A DNA stretch of 64,000 nucleotides from Leptolyngbya sp. Cla-17. Its GTDB lineage: Bacteria > Cyanobacteriota > Cyanobacteriia > Leptolyngbyales > Leptolyngbyaceae. This document shows positions 36,862-46,900 of this stretch, piece after piece (the stretch's first letter is position 1; each line of letters opens with the position of its first letter). A program made the translations under genes and the position numbers. The stretch covers positions 2,382,161 through 2,446,160 of the forward strand of contig NZ_JAEVYN010000001.1 of NCBI RefSeq assembly GCF_016807185.1. The letters are read 5' to 3'. The notes under the pieces are model-generated. The model did no database searches. It had not been told where the DNA came from and saw only the letters and a program-made list of their open reading frames with translations.

Positions 36862-37674
36862 ATGATGCACGGCTTCATTCCCCCTGAGCGCTTCTTTGCC
36901 TATTTGTCCTGGACGGATATTGAGGCAATGCCTAACAAAGATCAGGTGGTAATCATTCAGCCGATTGGGGCGGTTGAGCAACATGGACCGCATCTCCCGC
37001 TGATAGTGGATAGCGCGATCGCCCAGTCTGTATTAGGTAAAGCCTTGCACAAGCTCGATCCCATCATTCCAGCTTACGCCTTGCCCTCGTTGTACTACGG
37101 CAAATCGAACGAACACTGGCATTTTCCTGGCACCGTAACTCTAACGGCACAAACCTTGATTGCGCTGCTAATGGAAGTAGGCGAAAGCCTTTACAGAGCT
37201 GGGTTTCGGAAGTTTATTCTGCTCAACGCTCATGGGGGACAACCGCAAATCATGGAGATTGTGGCGCGCGATTTGCACCAAGCCCACGATGATTTTGAGG
37301 TATTTCCATTTTTTGTCTGGAGAGCGCCCAATATTACCAAGCAACTCTTGACTGAAAAAGAAGCACAATTGGGCATCCATGCCGGCGATGCCGAAACGAG
37401 CCTACTGCTGGCGATTTTGCCAGATCAGGTAAAGATGGACTGTGCCAAGGCAGAATATCCCCACGGGCTGCCCCAGGATAGTTTGCTGACCCTGGAACGA
37501 AATCTGCCAATTCCCTGGATGACCAGAGATATCAGCTGCAGTGGCGTGATTGGCGACCCCACAACTGCCACGGCTGAAAAAGGCGATCGCATCCTTGAAT
37601 CTCTCGCTGATGGCTGGGCACAGGTAATTGGCGATGTCCATCGGTTTCAGCAACCGCAAGCATGGAAAGAGTAA
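36862..37674 (+). CDS. Creatininase-family amidohydrolase
   Basis: The 270-residue protein has the metal-binding motifs of the creatininase/MftE-like family: IGAVEQHGPHLPLIVD (Glu, His, Asp ligands), LLNAHGGQPQI and HAGDAETSLLL with the late Glu. Family members are Mn2+/Zn2+ amidohydrolases acting on cyclic or formamide substrates, for example creatinine amidohydrolase and FAPy deformylase ArfB. The substrate here is unknown. The ATG at 36862 follows AAGAAG-like weak sequence; an ATG one codon ahead is not in use as the reading starts MMHGF. Confidence 0.88.
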   Translation: MMHGFIPPERFFAYLSWTDIEAMPNKDQVVIIQPIGAVEQHGPHLPLIVDSAIAQSVLGKALHKLDPIIPAYALPSLYYGKSNEHWHFPGTVTLTAQTLIALLMEVGESLYRAGFRKFILLNAHGGQPQIMEIVARDLHQAHDDFEVFPFFVWRAPNITKQLLTEKEAQLGIHAGDAETSLLLAILPDQVKMDCAKAEYPHGLPQDSLLTLERNLPIPWMTRDISCSGVIGDPTTATAEKGDRILESLADGWAQVIGDVHRFQQPQAWKE

Positions 37675-37742
37675 GGTTTTTTTACTTTCAACCTGAGTTC
37701 AAGCCGAAGGAAATTTTGGGTTTTGAGTTTGAAACCCGAAAC

Positions 37743-38252
37743 CTATTCAAATAATCGAAAGTAGGGATAGCGGACAGGTGCGCCCGGTTCTTTTTCTAAG
37801 TCGAAATTAATAACTTCCCAACAGGGATTTTGTTCAGCATCGGAGCTAAATTCCACGGGCAAACCATAGAGACGAGGTTTCGTCGGTTCACTTTGCCCAC
37901 GCCAAGGCGCACTCCGCTCTAAATAAGTATTAATCAGCTCTTTGTAACGACCAGCAATAATTACACGGGTCGCCCGATAGCCTTGCGTGTAAAGCCGATC
38001 CAGAGCTTCATGAATTTCAAACCGAATGCCATCAGGATGAGTGTGTTGACGATACCATTCGTTGTCCCATTGCTTCCAGTGCCGCCCAGACTGTAGATGA
38101 ACCAGTTCGCTCGTTTTAGAATCTGCTTCAAATGCCCCATGGCGCTGGCAGAGATAGGTATCTGTCAGCGTCAGCGCCTGAATCGTTTGGCGGCAATGGG
38201 GGCACTGAATTTCAGGACCAAAAATTGGGTATTGCAATGCAAGGTTTATCAT
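37743..38252 (-). CDS. TIGR02652-like cyanobacterial protein with zinc-ribbon motif
   Basis: The 169-residue protein begins with a Cys/His cluster, CPHC at 17-20 and CQRH at 35-38, that could bind zinc. The remainder (HWKQWDNEWYRQHTHPDGIR, ATRVIIAGRYKELINTYLER) matches my memory of the TIGR02652 family, known only from cyanobacteria and without assigned function. It is divergent from the gamma carbonic anhydrase-like gene with 81 bp between. A small GGGTTT/AAACCC hairpin (37718-37737) just after its stop could act as a weak terminator. Confidence 0.8.
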   Translation of the reverse strand: MINLALQYPIFGPEIQCPHCRQTIQALTLTDTYLCQRHGAFEADSKTSELVHLQSGRHWKQWDNEWYRQHTHPDGIRFEIHEALDRLYTQGYRATRVIIAGRYKELINTYLERSAPWRGQSEPTKPRLYGLPVEFSSDAEQNPCWEVINFDLEKEPGAPVRYPYFRLFE

Positions 38253-38333
38253 TGATGGCGAGTTTGCCTGTCTTATGCATCAGTGGCGGTGGCTCTATTA
38301 TAAACAGGAAGGTTTACAGCCTTCTTAGGCAAT

Positions 38334-38897
38334 TTGACGACACTTTACTTAGATCGAGAAACCTACGTGAAAGATTTTGGAGATCGCGGCTTACTTTCTG
38401 CCTTAGAACACTCTCCTGAACTCTCAGAAGCGGCCTTTGTGGCTGACAACGCCACGGTCATTGGTCGGGTTACCATCGGGCGAGGAGCTAGCGTTTGGTA
38501 TGGTGCAGTTGTTCGCGCAGATGTGGAAGAAATCCAAATTGGGGCAAGCAGCAATGTTCAAGACGGAGCTATTTTGCACGGCGATCCAGGAGAACCCACC
38601 CTTTTAGAGGAATACGTCACGATCGGGCATCGTGCTGTCATTCATGGCGCTCACATAGAGCGAGGATGTTTGATTGGCATCGGCGCGATCGTGCTAAACG
38701 GAGTGCGAATTGGGGCAGGCAGCATTGTTGGCGCAGGAGCCGTAGTTACCAAGGATGTTCCATCGCGATCGCTGGTTATAGGCATTCCCGGCAAAGTGAT
38801 TCGTGAACTATCAGAACTAGAGGCGGCTGATTTAATTAAACACGCTCAGAAGTATGAGAAGCTTGCCCTTGCTCATGCGGGTAAAAGAACGGATTAG
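38334..38897 (+). CDS. Gamma carbonic anhydrase-like left-handed beta-helix protein
   Basis: The 187-residue protein shows hexapeptide repeats (ATVIGRVTIGRGASVWYGAV, GAGSIVGAGAVV) that fold as a trimeric left-handed beta-helix. Arg and Asp in VVRADVEEI, the His ending GAILH and the pair in IGHRAVIHG match the three zinc-binding His residues of gamma carbonic anhydrases. Activity cannot be inferred, because many YrdA-like relatives are inactive. The start is TTG at 38334. With the beta-class enzyme 2 kb away, this is a second carbonic anhydrase-fold gene in the window, although the two are not in one operon. Confidence 0.9.
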   Translation: MTTLYLDRETYVKDFGDRGLLSALEHSPELSEAAFVADNATVIGRVTIGRGASVWYGAVVRADVEEIQIGASSNVQDGAILHGDPGEPTLLEEYVTIGHRAVIHGAHIERGCLIGIGAIVLNGVRIGAGSIVGAGAVVTKDVPSRSLVIGIPGKVIRELSELEAADLIKHAQKYEKLALAHAGKRTD

Positions 38898-39085
38898 GGT
38901 TTACCGCCTTAAGGTTGTTACCTATATAAATCTAAATGAGCAGAGCAGAGGCACAATCGACCAGCCATTCAGCCTTTTAACAAGGCAGTCTTTTCATCAA
39001 AGGCTAGTAAAACGCACTCACATACGATAAAACAGAAGTATGAGAGTCATTCAAAAATCTTTATCAACGGGCTGAGAGGTACTTT

Positions 39086-39202
39086 ATGGACTGGCGTTTA
39101 CTCATTGTGATTCTTCCCTTGGCACTGGCACTGGGTTGGGTTTTTAGAAATATTGGTCAACAAGCTATCAAACAAGGACAAGACTTTATCTCCAAAGAGT
39201 AG
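39086..39202 (+). CDS. psbY: Photosystem II protein PsbY
   Basis: A 38-residue frame starts MDWRLLIVILPLALALGW and ends QDFISKE. The MDWR start, a single membrane helix and a short polar tail with Gln and Phe-Ile-Ser-Lys match cyanobacterial PsbY, a peripheral single-helix subunit of photosystem II. A GAGAGGT motif precedes the ATG and a clear terminator follows, so it is probably a monocistronic gene. Confidence 0.9.
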   Translation: MDWRLLIVILPLALALGWVFRNIGQQAIKQGQDFISKE

Positions 39203-39237
39203 TTTTGGAGTCTATTTTCACTTCAATCATTCCAACC

Positions 39238-39261
39238 TGCCTCCTCAACGGAGGCATTTTT
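39238..39261 (+). terminator. Intrinsic terminator of psbY
   Basis: TGCCTCC and GGAGGCA form a 7-bp GC-rich stem with a 5-nt loop (TCAAC), followed directly by TTTTTG. It lies 36 bp after psbY. Confidence 0.93.
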
Positions 39262-39379
39262 GTGGAAAAAATTAAAGCCACAAACCGTAAATCCTTACTT
39301 GAAATTGCCAAGCCGTGAACTTAGATAATCAACAAAACCTGCATCGGATTCTAATTGCATCTCTCTGGTGGGTGCAGAT

Positions 39380-40471
39380 TTAGGCGGGGTGGTAGTAGAA
39401 AGCGACGCTGAGAATGATGTAGGCGGCAAGGAGAAGGGTACCGTCGAGCCAGTTGGAGCGCCCACCAGAAGTGATGACGTTGGTGATGGCAACGGCGATC
39501 GCCAGCGAAACCACTTGAAACGGGCTGAAGTTGAGATCGATTGGCTGGTTGAAAATAAACTGTCCGACAAATACCAGGACCGGGGCAACAAATAGGGCGA
39601 CCAGCAAGCTATCACCCGTTGCTGTAGCGACGGTTAGATCCATTTTGTTTTTAATTGCCATGCGGATGACCGTCACAAATGCCGCTACATCACTAATCAA
39701 TGGCAGCAAAATCACCCCAGTAAATAGCGGTGTGAGTCCTAAACGCTCGGTTTCGGTATCCACCACGCCCACAAAAAGCTCTGATTCAAACGCTACGGCG
39801 ATTGTGGAGACTAGCAGGACAACGATCCAACCGATCAGTTTTGAGCGCTGTTCAGTGGGAGAGATTTCTTCCAAAACTGGATCTTCATCCGCAACGCCCA
39901 CATCATATAAAAAGCTGTGGGTGCCTAAGGAAAACAGCAGCGTTAATCCATACACAATAATCAAAACGCTGGCAGTAATCAGCGAAAGATTGCGAATGGC
40001 AACTTCATCCACCACATTGGATGTGTAGATTACTAAGGTAGGTAGGGCGATCGCGGCAACTGCTAAGGTCATCGATGAACCGTTTACCCGTGTCAAAATT
40101 GGCTTAAATTCCTGCTCTTTATAACGTAGCCCTCCGGTCAGCATGGCAAGCCCCATCAATAGCAGCAGGTCGCTGAGCAAAGTGCCTGTAATGCTGGCTT
40201 TGACAATATCTACCAGCCCTTCTTTCAGCGCAACCAAGGCAATGATCAACTCCGTGGCGTTGCCAAAGAAGGCGTTAACTAATCCGCCGAGGGTCGGTCC
40301 TGTAACCACTGCCACCTTTTCGGTTGCCGTGCTGAGCCAAATGGAAAGGGGAATGATGGCAAAGGCGGAGGTAAAAAAAACGGCAGTTTCGCCCCACCCT
40401 AACCAGTCTGCCGCGATCGAAATTGGGACAAAGATCAGCAGAATCAGCGGAACTAGATTTTTAATTAGCAT
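39380..40471 (-). CDS. CaCA-family calcium/proton exchanger with altered second signature
   Basis: The membrane protein (363 residues from the ATG at 40471; a TTG three codons earlier is possible) has about eleven hydrophobic segments and two alpha-repeats of the CAX family. The first repeat keeps the canonical FFGNATELIIALVALKEG (GNxxE). The second, where exchangers normally show GNxxEH, reads LPLISDVAAFVTVIRMA, so Gly, Asn, Glu and His are Ser, Asp, Ala and Phe. The rest of the second repeat (IKNKMDL, ALFVAPVLVFVG) is normal. Family members export Ca2+ in exchange for protons; the altered ligand may change the ion or activity. Confidence 0.88.
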   Translation of the reverse strand: MLIKNLVPLILLIFVPISIAADWLGWGETAVFFTSAFAIIPLSIWLSTATEKVAVVTGPTLGGLVNAFFGNATELIIALVALKEGLVDIVKASITGTLLSDLLLLMGLAMLTGGLRYKEQEFKPILTRVNGSSMTLAVAAIALPTLVIYTSNVVDEVAIRNLSLITASVLIIVYGLTLLFSLGTHSFLYDVGVADEDPVLEEISPTEQRSKLIGWIVVLLVSTIAVAFESELFVGVVDTETERLGLTPLFTGVILLPLISDVAAFVTVIRMAIKNKMDLTVATATGDSLLVALFVAPVLVFVGQFIFNQPIDLNFSPFQVVSLAIAVAITNVITSGGRSNWLDGTLLLAAYIILSVAFYYHPA

Positions 40472-40572
40472 TGCGCTCAAGCAGGGAATAGAAACTAGAC
40501 TAGACGGCTGCTATAACAATACTCCTCATCGTCGTTCGCCACTCGTCATTTGCCACTCGCCAATCTCTCCAT

Positions 40573-41736
40573 TTAAGGAGTGGCTGGAATTTGATAAAAG
40601 CTTGGATCTCGTGAGGGTTGGCTATTGTTGGGCGGCAGTTCTTGAGCATACTGGCGATCGTAGAGTTGGCGCACTTGTGCTGACCATTGGTCAATGTTGG
40701 CTTGCGCTTCGCGGTAGAGTGTTCGCCCAAAATAAATACTGTTGGCTTCGGTGATGGCGGCTTCGAGGGAGGCAATGTCACCTTTGCGTGCTAGTGCAGT
40801 GGCTCGATTAAGGGCGGGGCGGTCTTCAATTATTTCAATTTGATTGTTCCAGTCTTTAATCAACTGCTGGGCTTCCGTGTATTGAGCAGTGCCCGACAGA
40901 ACCATTTGGGCTTCGGCGATCGCATCTCGTAATCGGCTAGTTTCACCCGTGGCGGCAAGCGATCTCGCTTTTTGCAGATGACCCACTGCTTCCTGATCCT
41001 GTTCTTTTTGCCAGCGAGACATTAATTCAGTGGTGGTAAGGGGACGCGTTCTTCCAAAAGGAGCGCTGGCGATTCCCTTTTTACGATCTGCAGCGGCTTG
41101 GGCGCTTTTATTTTCCTTAGCCGTTTGAATTTGGTTTACAACGTCTTGAAACCGCGTGGTTCGCCAATATTCATTATTGATTTTCAAAAGAGTTCTGGCT
41201 TCGGCAAACGCGATCAATAAATTATCAGCCGCGATCGCATCCTGTACTTTTTGAAAAATACCTTCGGCTTGTTTCCACGTTTCCTGCCATTGCTCTATTT
41301 TCTGAGTTGCAGACTTGCGCAGGGTTGTACTGTCTGGAATAGATTCAAGCATCATAATGGCATCATCCAGCTTGCCGTTTTGAAACGCAGTGTCGCCCAT
41401 TTCCAGCAAGCGATTTGACCACTGTTGAATTAGGCGATCGCTATCTTGCCGGAGGGGATGGCTGAGAGAAATTGAATCTGCTAGTTTAATCGCCTCCCCT
41501 AAGTCGGTTGCAGTTCGGCGATCAGCACTCACTTGAGCACAATACAGCCGCGTCGATTCCGTTGCTAGGGGTGACAGCCAAACTGTTTGGCATTCCACAT
41601 CATCCATTTTGCTCAAAAGCCAAACCCCCGCCACTCCAGTTCCGAGCGGCAACAAAACGATCAGCCCAATCCAAAGCTGTACCGGGAACTTCCGCACTTG
41701 GGTAAAGAAATGATCAATCAAGGGAAAAAATTGCAT
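40573..41736 (-). CDS. Membrane-anchored helical repeat protein of unknown function
   Basis: The 387-residue protein has one membrane helix (LWIGLIVLLPLGTGVAGVWL, about 20-40). The rest is helical with recurrent units of about 35 residues ending in Trp motifs: LIQQWSNRLLE, KIEQWQETW, LIKDWNNQIEI, NIDQWSAQV. These resemble TPR-like solenoids such as those in the IMS-domain neighbourhood, but I do not recognise the family with certainty. The C-terminus is polar (PPNNSQPSRDP). It lies about 100 bp upstream of the exchanger gene on the same strand, so the two could be co-transcribed. Confidence 0.72.
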   Translation of the reverse strand: MQFFPLIDHFFTQVRKFPVQLWIGLIVLLPLGTGVAGVWLLSKMDDVECQTVWLSPLATESTRLYCAQVSADRRTATDLGEAIKLADSISLSHPLRQDSDRLIQQWSNRLLEMGDTAFQNGKLDDAIMMLESIPDSTTLRKSATQKIEQWQETWKQAEGIFQKVQDAIAADNLLIAFAEARTLLKINNEYWRTTRFQDVVNQIQTAKENKSAQAAADRKKGIASAPFGRTRPLTTTELMSRWQKEQDQEAVGHLQKARSLAATGETSRLRDAIAEAQMVLSGTAQYTEAQQLIKDWNNQIEIIEDRPALNRATALARKGDIASLEAAITEANSIYFGRTLYREAQANIDQWSAQVRQLYDRQYAQELPPNNSQPSRDPSFYQIPATP

Positions 41737-41895
41737 GATGTCTGGGCGGTGGCGATCTTAAACGTTTGAAGAACTTGATAAAAACGTTTTGATCCTATTG
41801 AGACAGAGTATCAGATCGTTCGGTGGCTACGACGGCAGCAATCAAGGTGAGAGGGCAACCTGGATTCTGTAGAGAGAATAGGAGAAACTGTAGAG

Positions 41896-42882
41896 GTGAA
41901 CATTAAACAGCACAGTATGAATGAGACATTGCATACACAGGCAACCGGAGTGCCAAGTATAGGTGGAAAGCAAACTCCAGAGTTAATCAAAATTGCTGTG
42001 ATTGGCGATGTTCACGATCAGTGGGAAGACGCTGATGGATTGGCGCTGCAACAGCTTGGGATTGATTTAGCCTTGTTTGTGGGTGACTTTGGCAATGAGT
42101 CAGTTGAGGTCGTTCGGGCGATCGCAGCTTTGGAGATTCCTAAAGCAGTGATTTTTGGAAATCACGATGCCTGGTATAGCGCTTCGCACTGGGGTAAACA
42201 AAAATGTCCTTATGATCGCTCTAAAGAAGACCGTGTTCAGCAACAGCTTGATTTGTTGGGCGATCTGCACGTTGGCTATAGCAAACGAGATTTTTCTGAT
42301 TTGAATTTAACCGTTGTGGGCGCGCGTCCCTTTAGCTGGGGTGGCTCAGATTGGAAAAACCCCGAATTTTATCAAGCGCGCTACGGTATTCATAATTTTG
42401 CTGAATCGACTGCTCAGATTGTATCGGCAGCAGACCAGGCAGCCCACAACACGATCATTTTTTTGGGACACTGCGGACCTTTGGGCTTAGGCGATCGCCC
42501 AGATGATCCCTGTGGCAAGGATTGGCAACCCATTGGCGGCGACCATGGCGATCCCGATTTTGCAGCGGCGATCGACCATGTACGTCAACAGGGCAAAACT
42601 ATTCCCCTAGTTGCCTTTGGTCACATGCACCACAACTTGCGTTACACAAAACAATCTCTCCGAACACCGCTCTTGGTTAGTCCAGAAGCAACGGTCTATC
42701 TCAATGCCGCCGCCGTTCCTCGTATCATTCAAACCGATCTGGTTCGTCAACGTAATTTTTCTCTGGTTTACCTACTCAACGGCACTGTGTTGCAAACGTC
42801 ACTGATTTGGGTAGATGCAAACTTCACCATAATCAGCGAGCAAATCCTCTACAGTCAACCCGCTCTAGCGATCGATGGTTGA
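41896..42882 (+). CDS. TIGR04168-like metallophosphoesterase
   Basis: The calcineurin-like metallophosphoesterase motifs are all present: GDVHDQW (metal site), FVGDFGNE, FGNHDAWY, LGHCGPLG and FGHMHHNLR with the late His ligands. The family TIGR04168 is known from cyanobacteria and plants; the substrate is unknown. GGAGAA lies nine bases before the GTG start at 41896; an ATG seven codons later lacks a site. It is divergent from the membrane-anchored repeat protein. The 142 bp on from its stop contain no recognised feature. Confidence 0.87.
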   Translation: MNIKQHSMNETLHTQATGVPSIGGKQTPELIKIAVIGDVHDQWEDADGLALQQLGIDLALFVGDFGNESVEVVRAIAALEIPKAVIFGNHDAWYSASHWGKQKCPYDRSKEDRVQQQLDLLGDLHVGYSKRDFSDLNLTVVGARPFSWGGSDWKNPEFYQARYGIHNFAESTAQIVSAADQAAHNTIIFLGHCGPLGLGDRPDDPCGKDWQPIGGDHGDPDFAAAIDHVRQQGKTIPLVAFGHMHHNLRYTKQSLRTPLLVSPEATVYLNAAAVPRIIQTDLVRQRNFSLVYLLNGTVLQTSLIWVDANFTIISEQILYSQPALAIDG

Positions 42883-43117
42883 TTGAGCGAGAAATATTGC
42901 AGTAACAAACAATTTCCGGCATTCTTGCACAGAGAGATTTGCTAAATCCTTCTCGCTTTCAAAAGATCTAGCCACTGGCATTAATTGATCACTGTCACTT
43001 AAAAAAATCTATTCGCTATCAAAGTTGCTGCCAAATTTTACAAAGCGGTGTAGATTGTCGTTAATTAAACCTGCATTAGTCTGTTGGTGTATCTCCCCTT
43101 CTAGAAAGGAGCCGCGA

Positions 43118-43546
43118 GTGAATGCAGCCGAGCAGGCAACCAGCCTGGAAACTGCTAGTAAAATAGCCGCGATCGTCAATTTATTCAAAGCTGAGTTTCC
43201 CGATGCACGGGCTGACTTAAAGCCTTGGGCAAATGATCCGGATACACGGGAGTGGGTTGATCCGGACTCGATCGATATTGCGTTTCATCTACCGGGCTTT
43301 TCTCGGTTATTTCAAAGCCGTAGTATTTTGCTCCAAATTCGGTTTCATGCCGATGGATTGACCTCTGAGCGCCGAGTGATTGGGGTAGAAATGGCAGGCT
43401 TTGATCATCGTGGCAAACAATGGCGGCTTTCGACGATTGAAAGTTGGCTATTTGAGGGACGTTGTAGTCCTGTTGTTCAGGTGAGCGATCGCCTAAAGGA
43501 TTTTTTGAAACAAGCCCTTGAGTTGTTCAATTCTTTGGAGTGCTAA
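43118..43546 (+). CDS. Small cyanobacterial protein of unknown function
   Basis: The 142-residue protein starts at GTG 43118 because AAGGAG (43106-43111) lies 6 bases upstream; the open frame extends to 43025 but that part is basic and unlike coding sequence. The core reads NLFKAEFPDARADLKPWAND, DPDSIDIAFHLPGFSRL and then GVEMAGFDHRGKQWRLSTIE, a mixed alpha/beta small domain. It recalls hypothetical proteins widespread in cyanobacteria, without known function. psbI follows 141 bp downstream. Confidence 0.75.
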   Translation: MNAAEQATSLETASKIAAIVNLFKAEFPDARADLKPWANDPDTREWVDPDSIDIAFHLPGFSRLFQSRSILLQIRFHADGLTSERRVIGVEMAGFDHRGKQWRLSTIESWLFEGRCSPVVQVSDRLKDFLKQALELFNSLEC

Positions 43547-43687
43547 AGGATCATTTTTCGCCTGGAAATCATGAACAGTTTTTAACGAAAAGGATTTTTG
43601 AATCAAAGTCGCTAAGCACTATGATTGAATAGCGATTGACTTGTGCTAACCATTACATCGTATTTTTGATATTTTCGGAGAATCCAT

Positions 43688-43804
43688 ATGCTCACACTCA
43701 AGATTGTTGTGTACATTGTTGTTACCTTCTTCGTAGGGCTGTTTATTTTTGGCTTCCTGTCGAGTGACCCATCTCGCAACCCAAAACGCCGAGATATGGA
43801 ATAG
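43688..43804 (+). CDS. psbI: Photosystem II reaction centre protein I (PsbI)
   Basis: A 38-residue frame reads MLTLKIVVYIVVTFFVGLF, then IFGFLSSDPSRNPKRRDME. This is almost identical to PsbI of other cyanobacteria, a single-helix subunit next to D1 in photosystem II. It has its own intergenic leader and a weak hairpin after it, so it is likely monocistronic. Confidence 0.98.
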   Translation: MLTLKIVVYIVVTFFVGLFIFGFLSSDPSRNPKRRDME

Positions 43805-43836
43805 CCAATTTTGGGCTTTGTCTCGTAAGCGTCATT

Positions 43837-43860
43837 GGGGCGGTGGTTTTCTGCTGCCCC
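43837..43860 (+). terminator. Weak terminator-like hairpin after psbI
   Basis: GGGGC and GCCCC frame a loop of 14 bases (with additional G-T pairs possible), followed by ATTTCG. It lies 33 bp after psbI. The T-tract is poor, so it is only a candidate. Confidence 0.45.
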
Positions 43861-43916
43861 ATTTCGTCAGTGAGATTTTGCCCATAGGCAGTATCCGTCT
43901 AATGTTTGCTTAAACT

Positions 43917-46900
43917 ATGCCCTACTCGGTGCCCCCTGAACTTCCGCCTTTACATTCGTCTCCAGCTCTTGAGACGATTCTCTGTCCAAAACTTTCCCTA
44001 TCAGGCCCATCGATCGCGATCTCAGAGGGTTTGTCTCCCGCGATTCGTAAAACGATCCCTACGGGAATCGCCCCGCCTGAAATGGAACGCTCTTTAAAAA
44101 CTGCGGCTCCACAAAGCGGATCTCTTATGGGAATCGCTTCCTCCACAATCTCGCCCCTACAAGGCAAGTTATCGCCCCAAACACCTGAATCTTGCTGGTC
44201 ATCTTCAGGGGATGTTCTCAGGCCATTGCCATCATCTGTATCAGTTAAGAGCGTCGCCAAGCCAGAAAATATTCCGCCAGAACTGTCGCTGCTGCCTGTG
44301 GTTTCATCGAGAGGAACTGTAAAGCTGAATAAGCAGACGGTGATGGTTCAATCCGAATCAAAGTGGTCGCAAAACAAGGTGGTTTCGCCAACTCGGATGG
44401 TCGTTCAACCGCGATCGCTGCCCTCCAGCAAACTCATTCCGCCGTTTAAGCCGGTGGTGGTGGCTCAAAAGCCATCTACTCAAAAGATACCTGCCGCAAC
44501 CAAAAAAAATGCGCCATCAGCGTTTGATGGTCGCTCCAACACTAAAAAAGCGATAACGCCCACCAAACCATCGGTTCCCGTAGGGATTGTTTCACGCAAC
44601 GCTCCGGCCAAAATTTCTCCGCCTCAAACACCCTCTTTGTCCTATAGCATTTCAGGCGTGAGCGGGAAGCTGCCCCAGACGGCTGAAGCAGCGGTGATGA
44701 AAAAGCTTGATCAGGCCTTTGTTTTTGATCAGTTAGTTGAAGTCTATGATGCGATCGGCTCACTCACTGCTAGGGATTTAAGAAGGCTAGCAAAACGTTC
44801 GCCCCGGCAAATAATTCCTCTAATAACAGCCCAAACTCCTGATGCTCCAACACCACTCCAACTTCCCACAGATATTCTGATTCCTCCAAGCAGTTCTCCA
44901 TCCGGTACGCCTGATGCTCTGAGTTTGCCGAGTGAGAATCCTGAAAGCTTAAATTCAGTTCCCCTCGTTGATCCGCTGCCAACTGATCAAGTGCCGATTT
45001 CGATTCTGCGGCAGATTGTTAGTGAATCTGCTACTAGCCCAACCGCTAGCCCAACCGCTAGCCCAACCGTCAATCCAACCGTTGACCCAACTGTTGATCC
45101 AGTGGAAGTCACGGCTGATCGGTTAGATTATGACGAGCGAAATCAGGTATTCACGGCGGAAGGCAAGGTGATCATGCGCTTTCGCAATGGGCTGGTAGAT
45201 GCCGATCGCGTGCAGGTAAACCTGACCAATCGGATTGCCGTAGCCGAGGGCAACGTTGCCTTTACCCGTGGACAGCAGGTGTTACGGGGTCAACGCGCAG
45301 AACTCAATTTCATTCAGGGTATCGGCAACATTCAGCAAGCACAGGGAGATATTTATATTCCCACTGCTGGAACAGACATTTCCGTTCCAGCCGCAACCGA
45401 TGGTGTGGCGGAAACAGTGTTAGGTCGTCCTGTTAGCGATCGCATTACCTCTCAGCAGCCACTCCAAAATCCGGCTGGCGCAGGAGGCGTTTCGATCTCA
45501 GCCGGGGCAGGGCGAGATGTAAATCGCATTCCTGGAGGACTACCTAAAGGCGGTCAACTAAAGCGGCTGCGATTTGAGGCAGAGCGAATTGACTTCACGC
45601 CAGACGGATGGGTTGCCACTAATATTCAAATTACTAATGATCCCTTTTCGCCACCGGAACTGGTTCTGAGAGCAGAAAAAGCAACCCTAACGCGACTGTC
45701 TCCTTTACAAGATGAAGTAAGGCTGACTCGTCCTCGGTTGGTGTTTGACCAGAAGTTTTCCCTACCGTTTTTGTTCTCACGCACCGTTTTAGACCGTCGC
45801 CAACGTGATGCTGCACCTTTTCGCTTTGCCTATGACGCTCAAGATCGGGGCGGGCTTTACTTAGAAGGAGTTTTTAATGTTTTACAGTCACCAAAACTAT
45901 CCTTCACGCTGTATCCCCAGATTTTCATCCAACGGATGTTTGATAATCGTCAAGGTGGTATCGGGGTAGTTGACCCCAGCAGTTATGGCTTAAGAACTCG
46001 GTTGGACGCTGAGTTGAGTCCCAGCACGTTTCTACGAGGATCAGCGGCACTGACCAGTTTTGATCCGGCAGAGTTTGAAAATAGTCTGCGTGCCAGTGTG
46101 CGAGTCCGCCAAATCCTGGCGACACCTATTGGTCCACACACTTTAGCGCTTGAATACAGCTACCGCGATCGCCTATTTAATGGCTCCCTTGGCTTTCAAA
46201 CAGTGCAAAGCAGCATCGGATTGTTATTGATTTCTCCCAATATTTTGTTGGGGCAATCAGGTGTTGTTTTGAACTACCAGATTGGCTATCAGTCAATTAA
46301 CTCAGACACCGATCGCCCAGAGTTGCTATCGGTTACAAGAACCAATAACCGGGTTGATTTGGGACGTTTTCAAGCAACATTTGGAGTGGGCAAAACGTTT
46401 ACTTTATGGCAGGGAAAACCGCTACCATCAACTCGCGACCTTGGTTTGCGGTACTCTGCTAACCCGATTGTGCCCTATCTCAACTTCAATACGTCTTTGC
46501 GCGGTGTATATAGCAATTACACTAGCGGCGATGTACAGCAAAATGTATTTGCAGTGGCAGGATTGGCAGGTCAGTTTGGGCACTTTTCCCGTAATTTTCT
46601 TGATTACACGGCGTTTAGCGTTTCCTATAGTCAGGCGATCGGTACTGGCGAATCTCCTTTTTTGTTTGACCGGGTAGTAGATACTCGCGTAGTATCCCTC
46701 TCATTCATTCAGCAAATTTATGGTCCATTTCGCGCCGGGTTTACTACAGCTATTAGCTTGGACACTACCGATCCTATTAGTACAGATTATTTTTTAGAGT
46801 ACAGCCGTCGCACCTATGGCGTTATCCTGCGATATAACCCAGTGTTAGAAATTGGTTCTATTACTCTCCGTATTAGTGACTTTAACTGGACTGGAACAGC

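Noticed and set aside
35698..38897. Beta- and gamma-carbonic anhydrase genes considered as a carbon-concentrating cluster
   Set aside because: They are separated by convergent and divergent unrelated genes, and no carboxysome or bicarbonate transporter gene is nearby.
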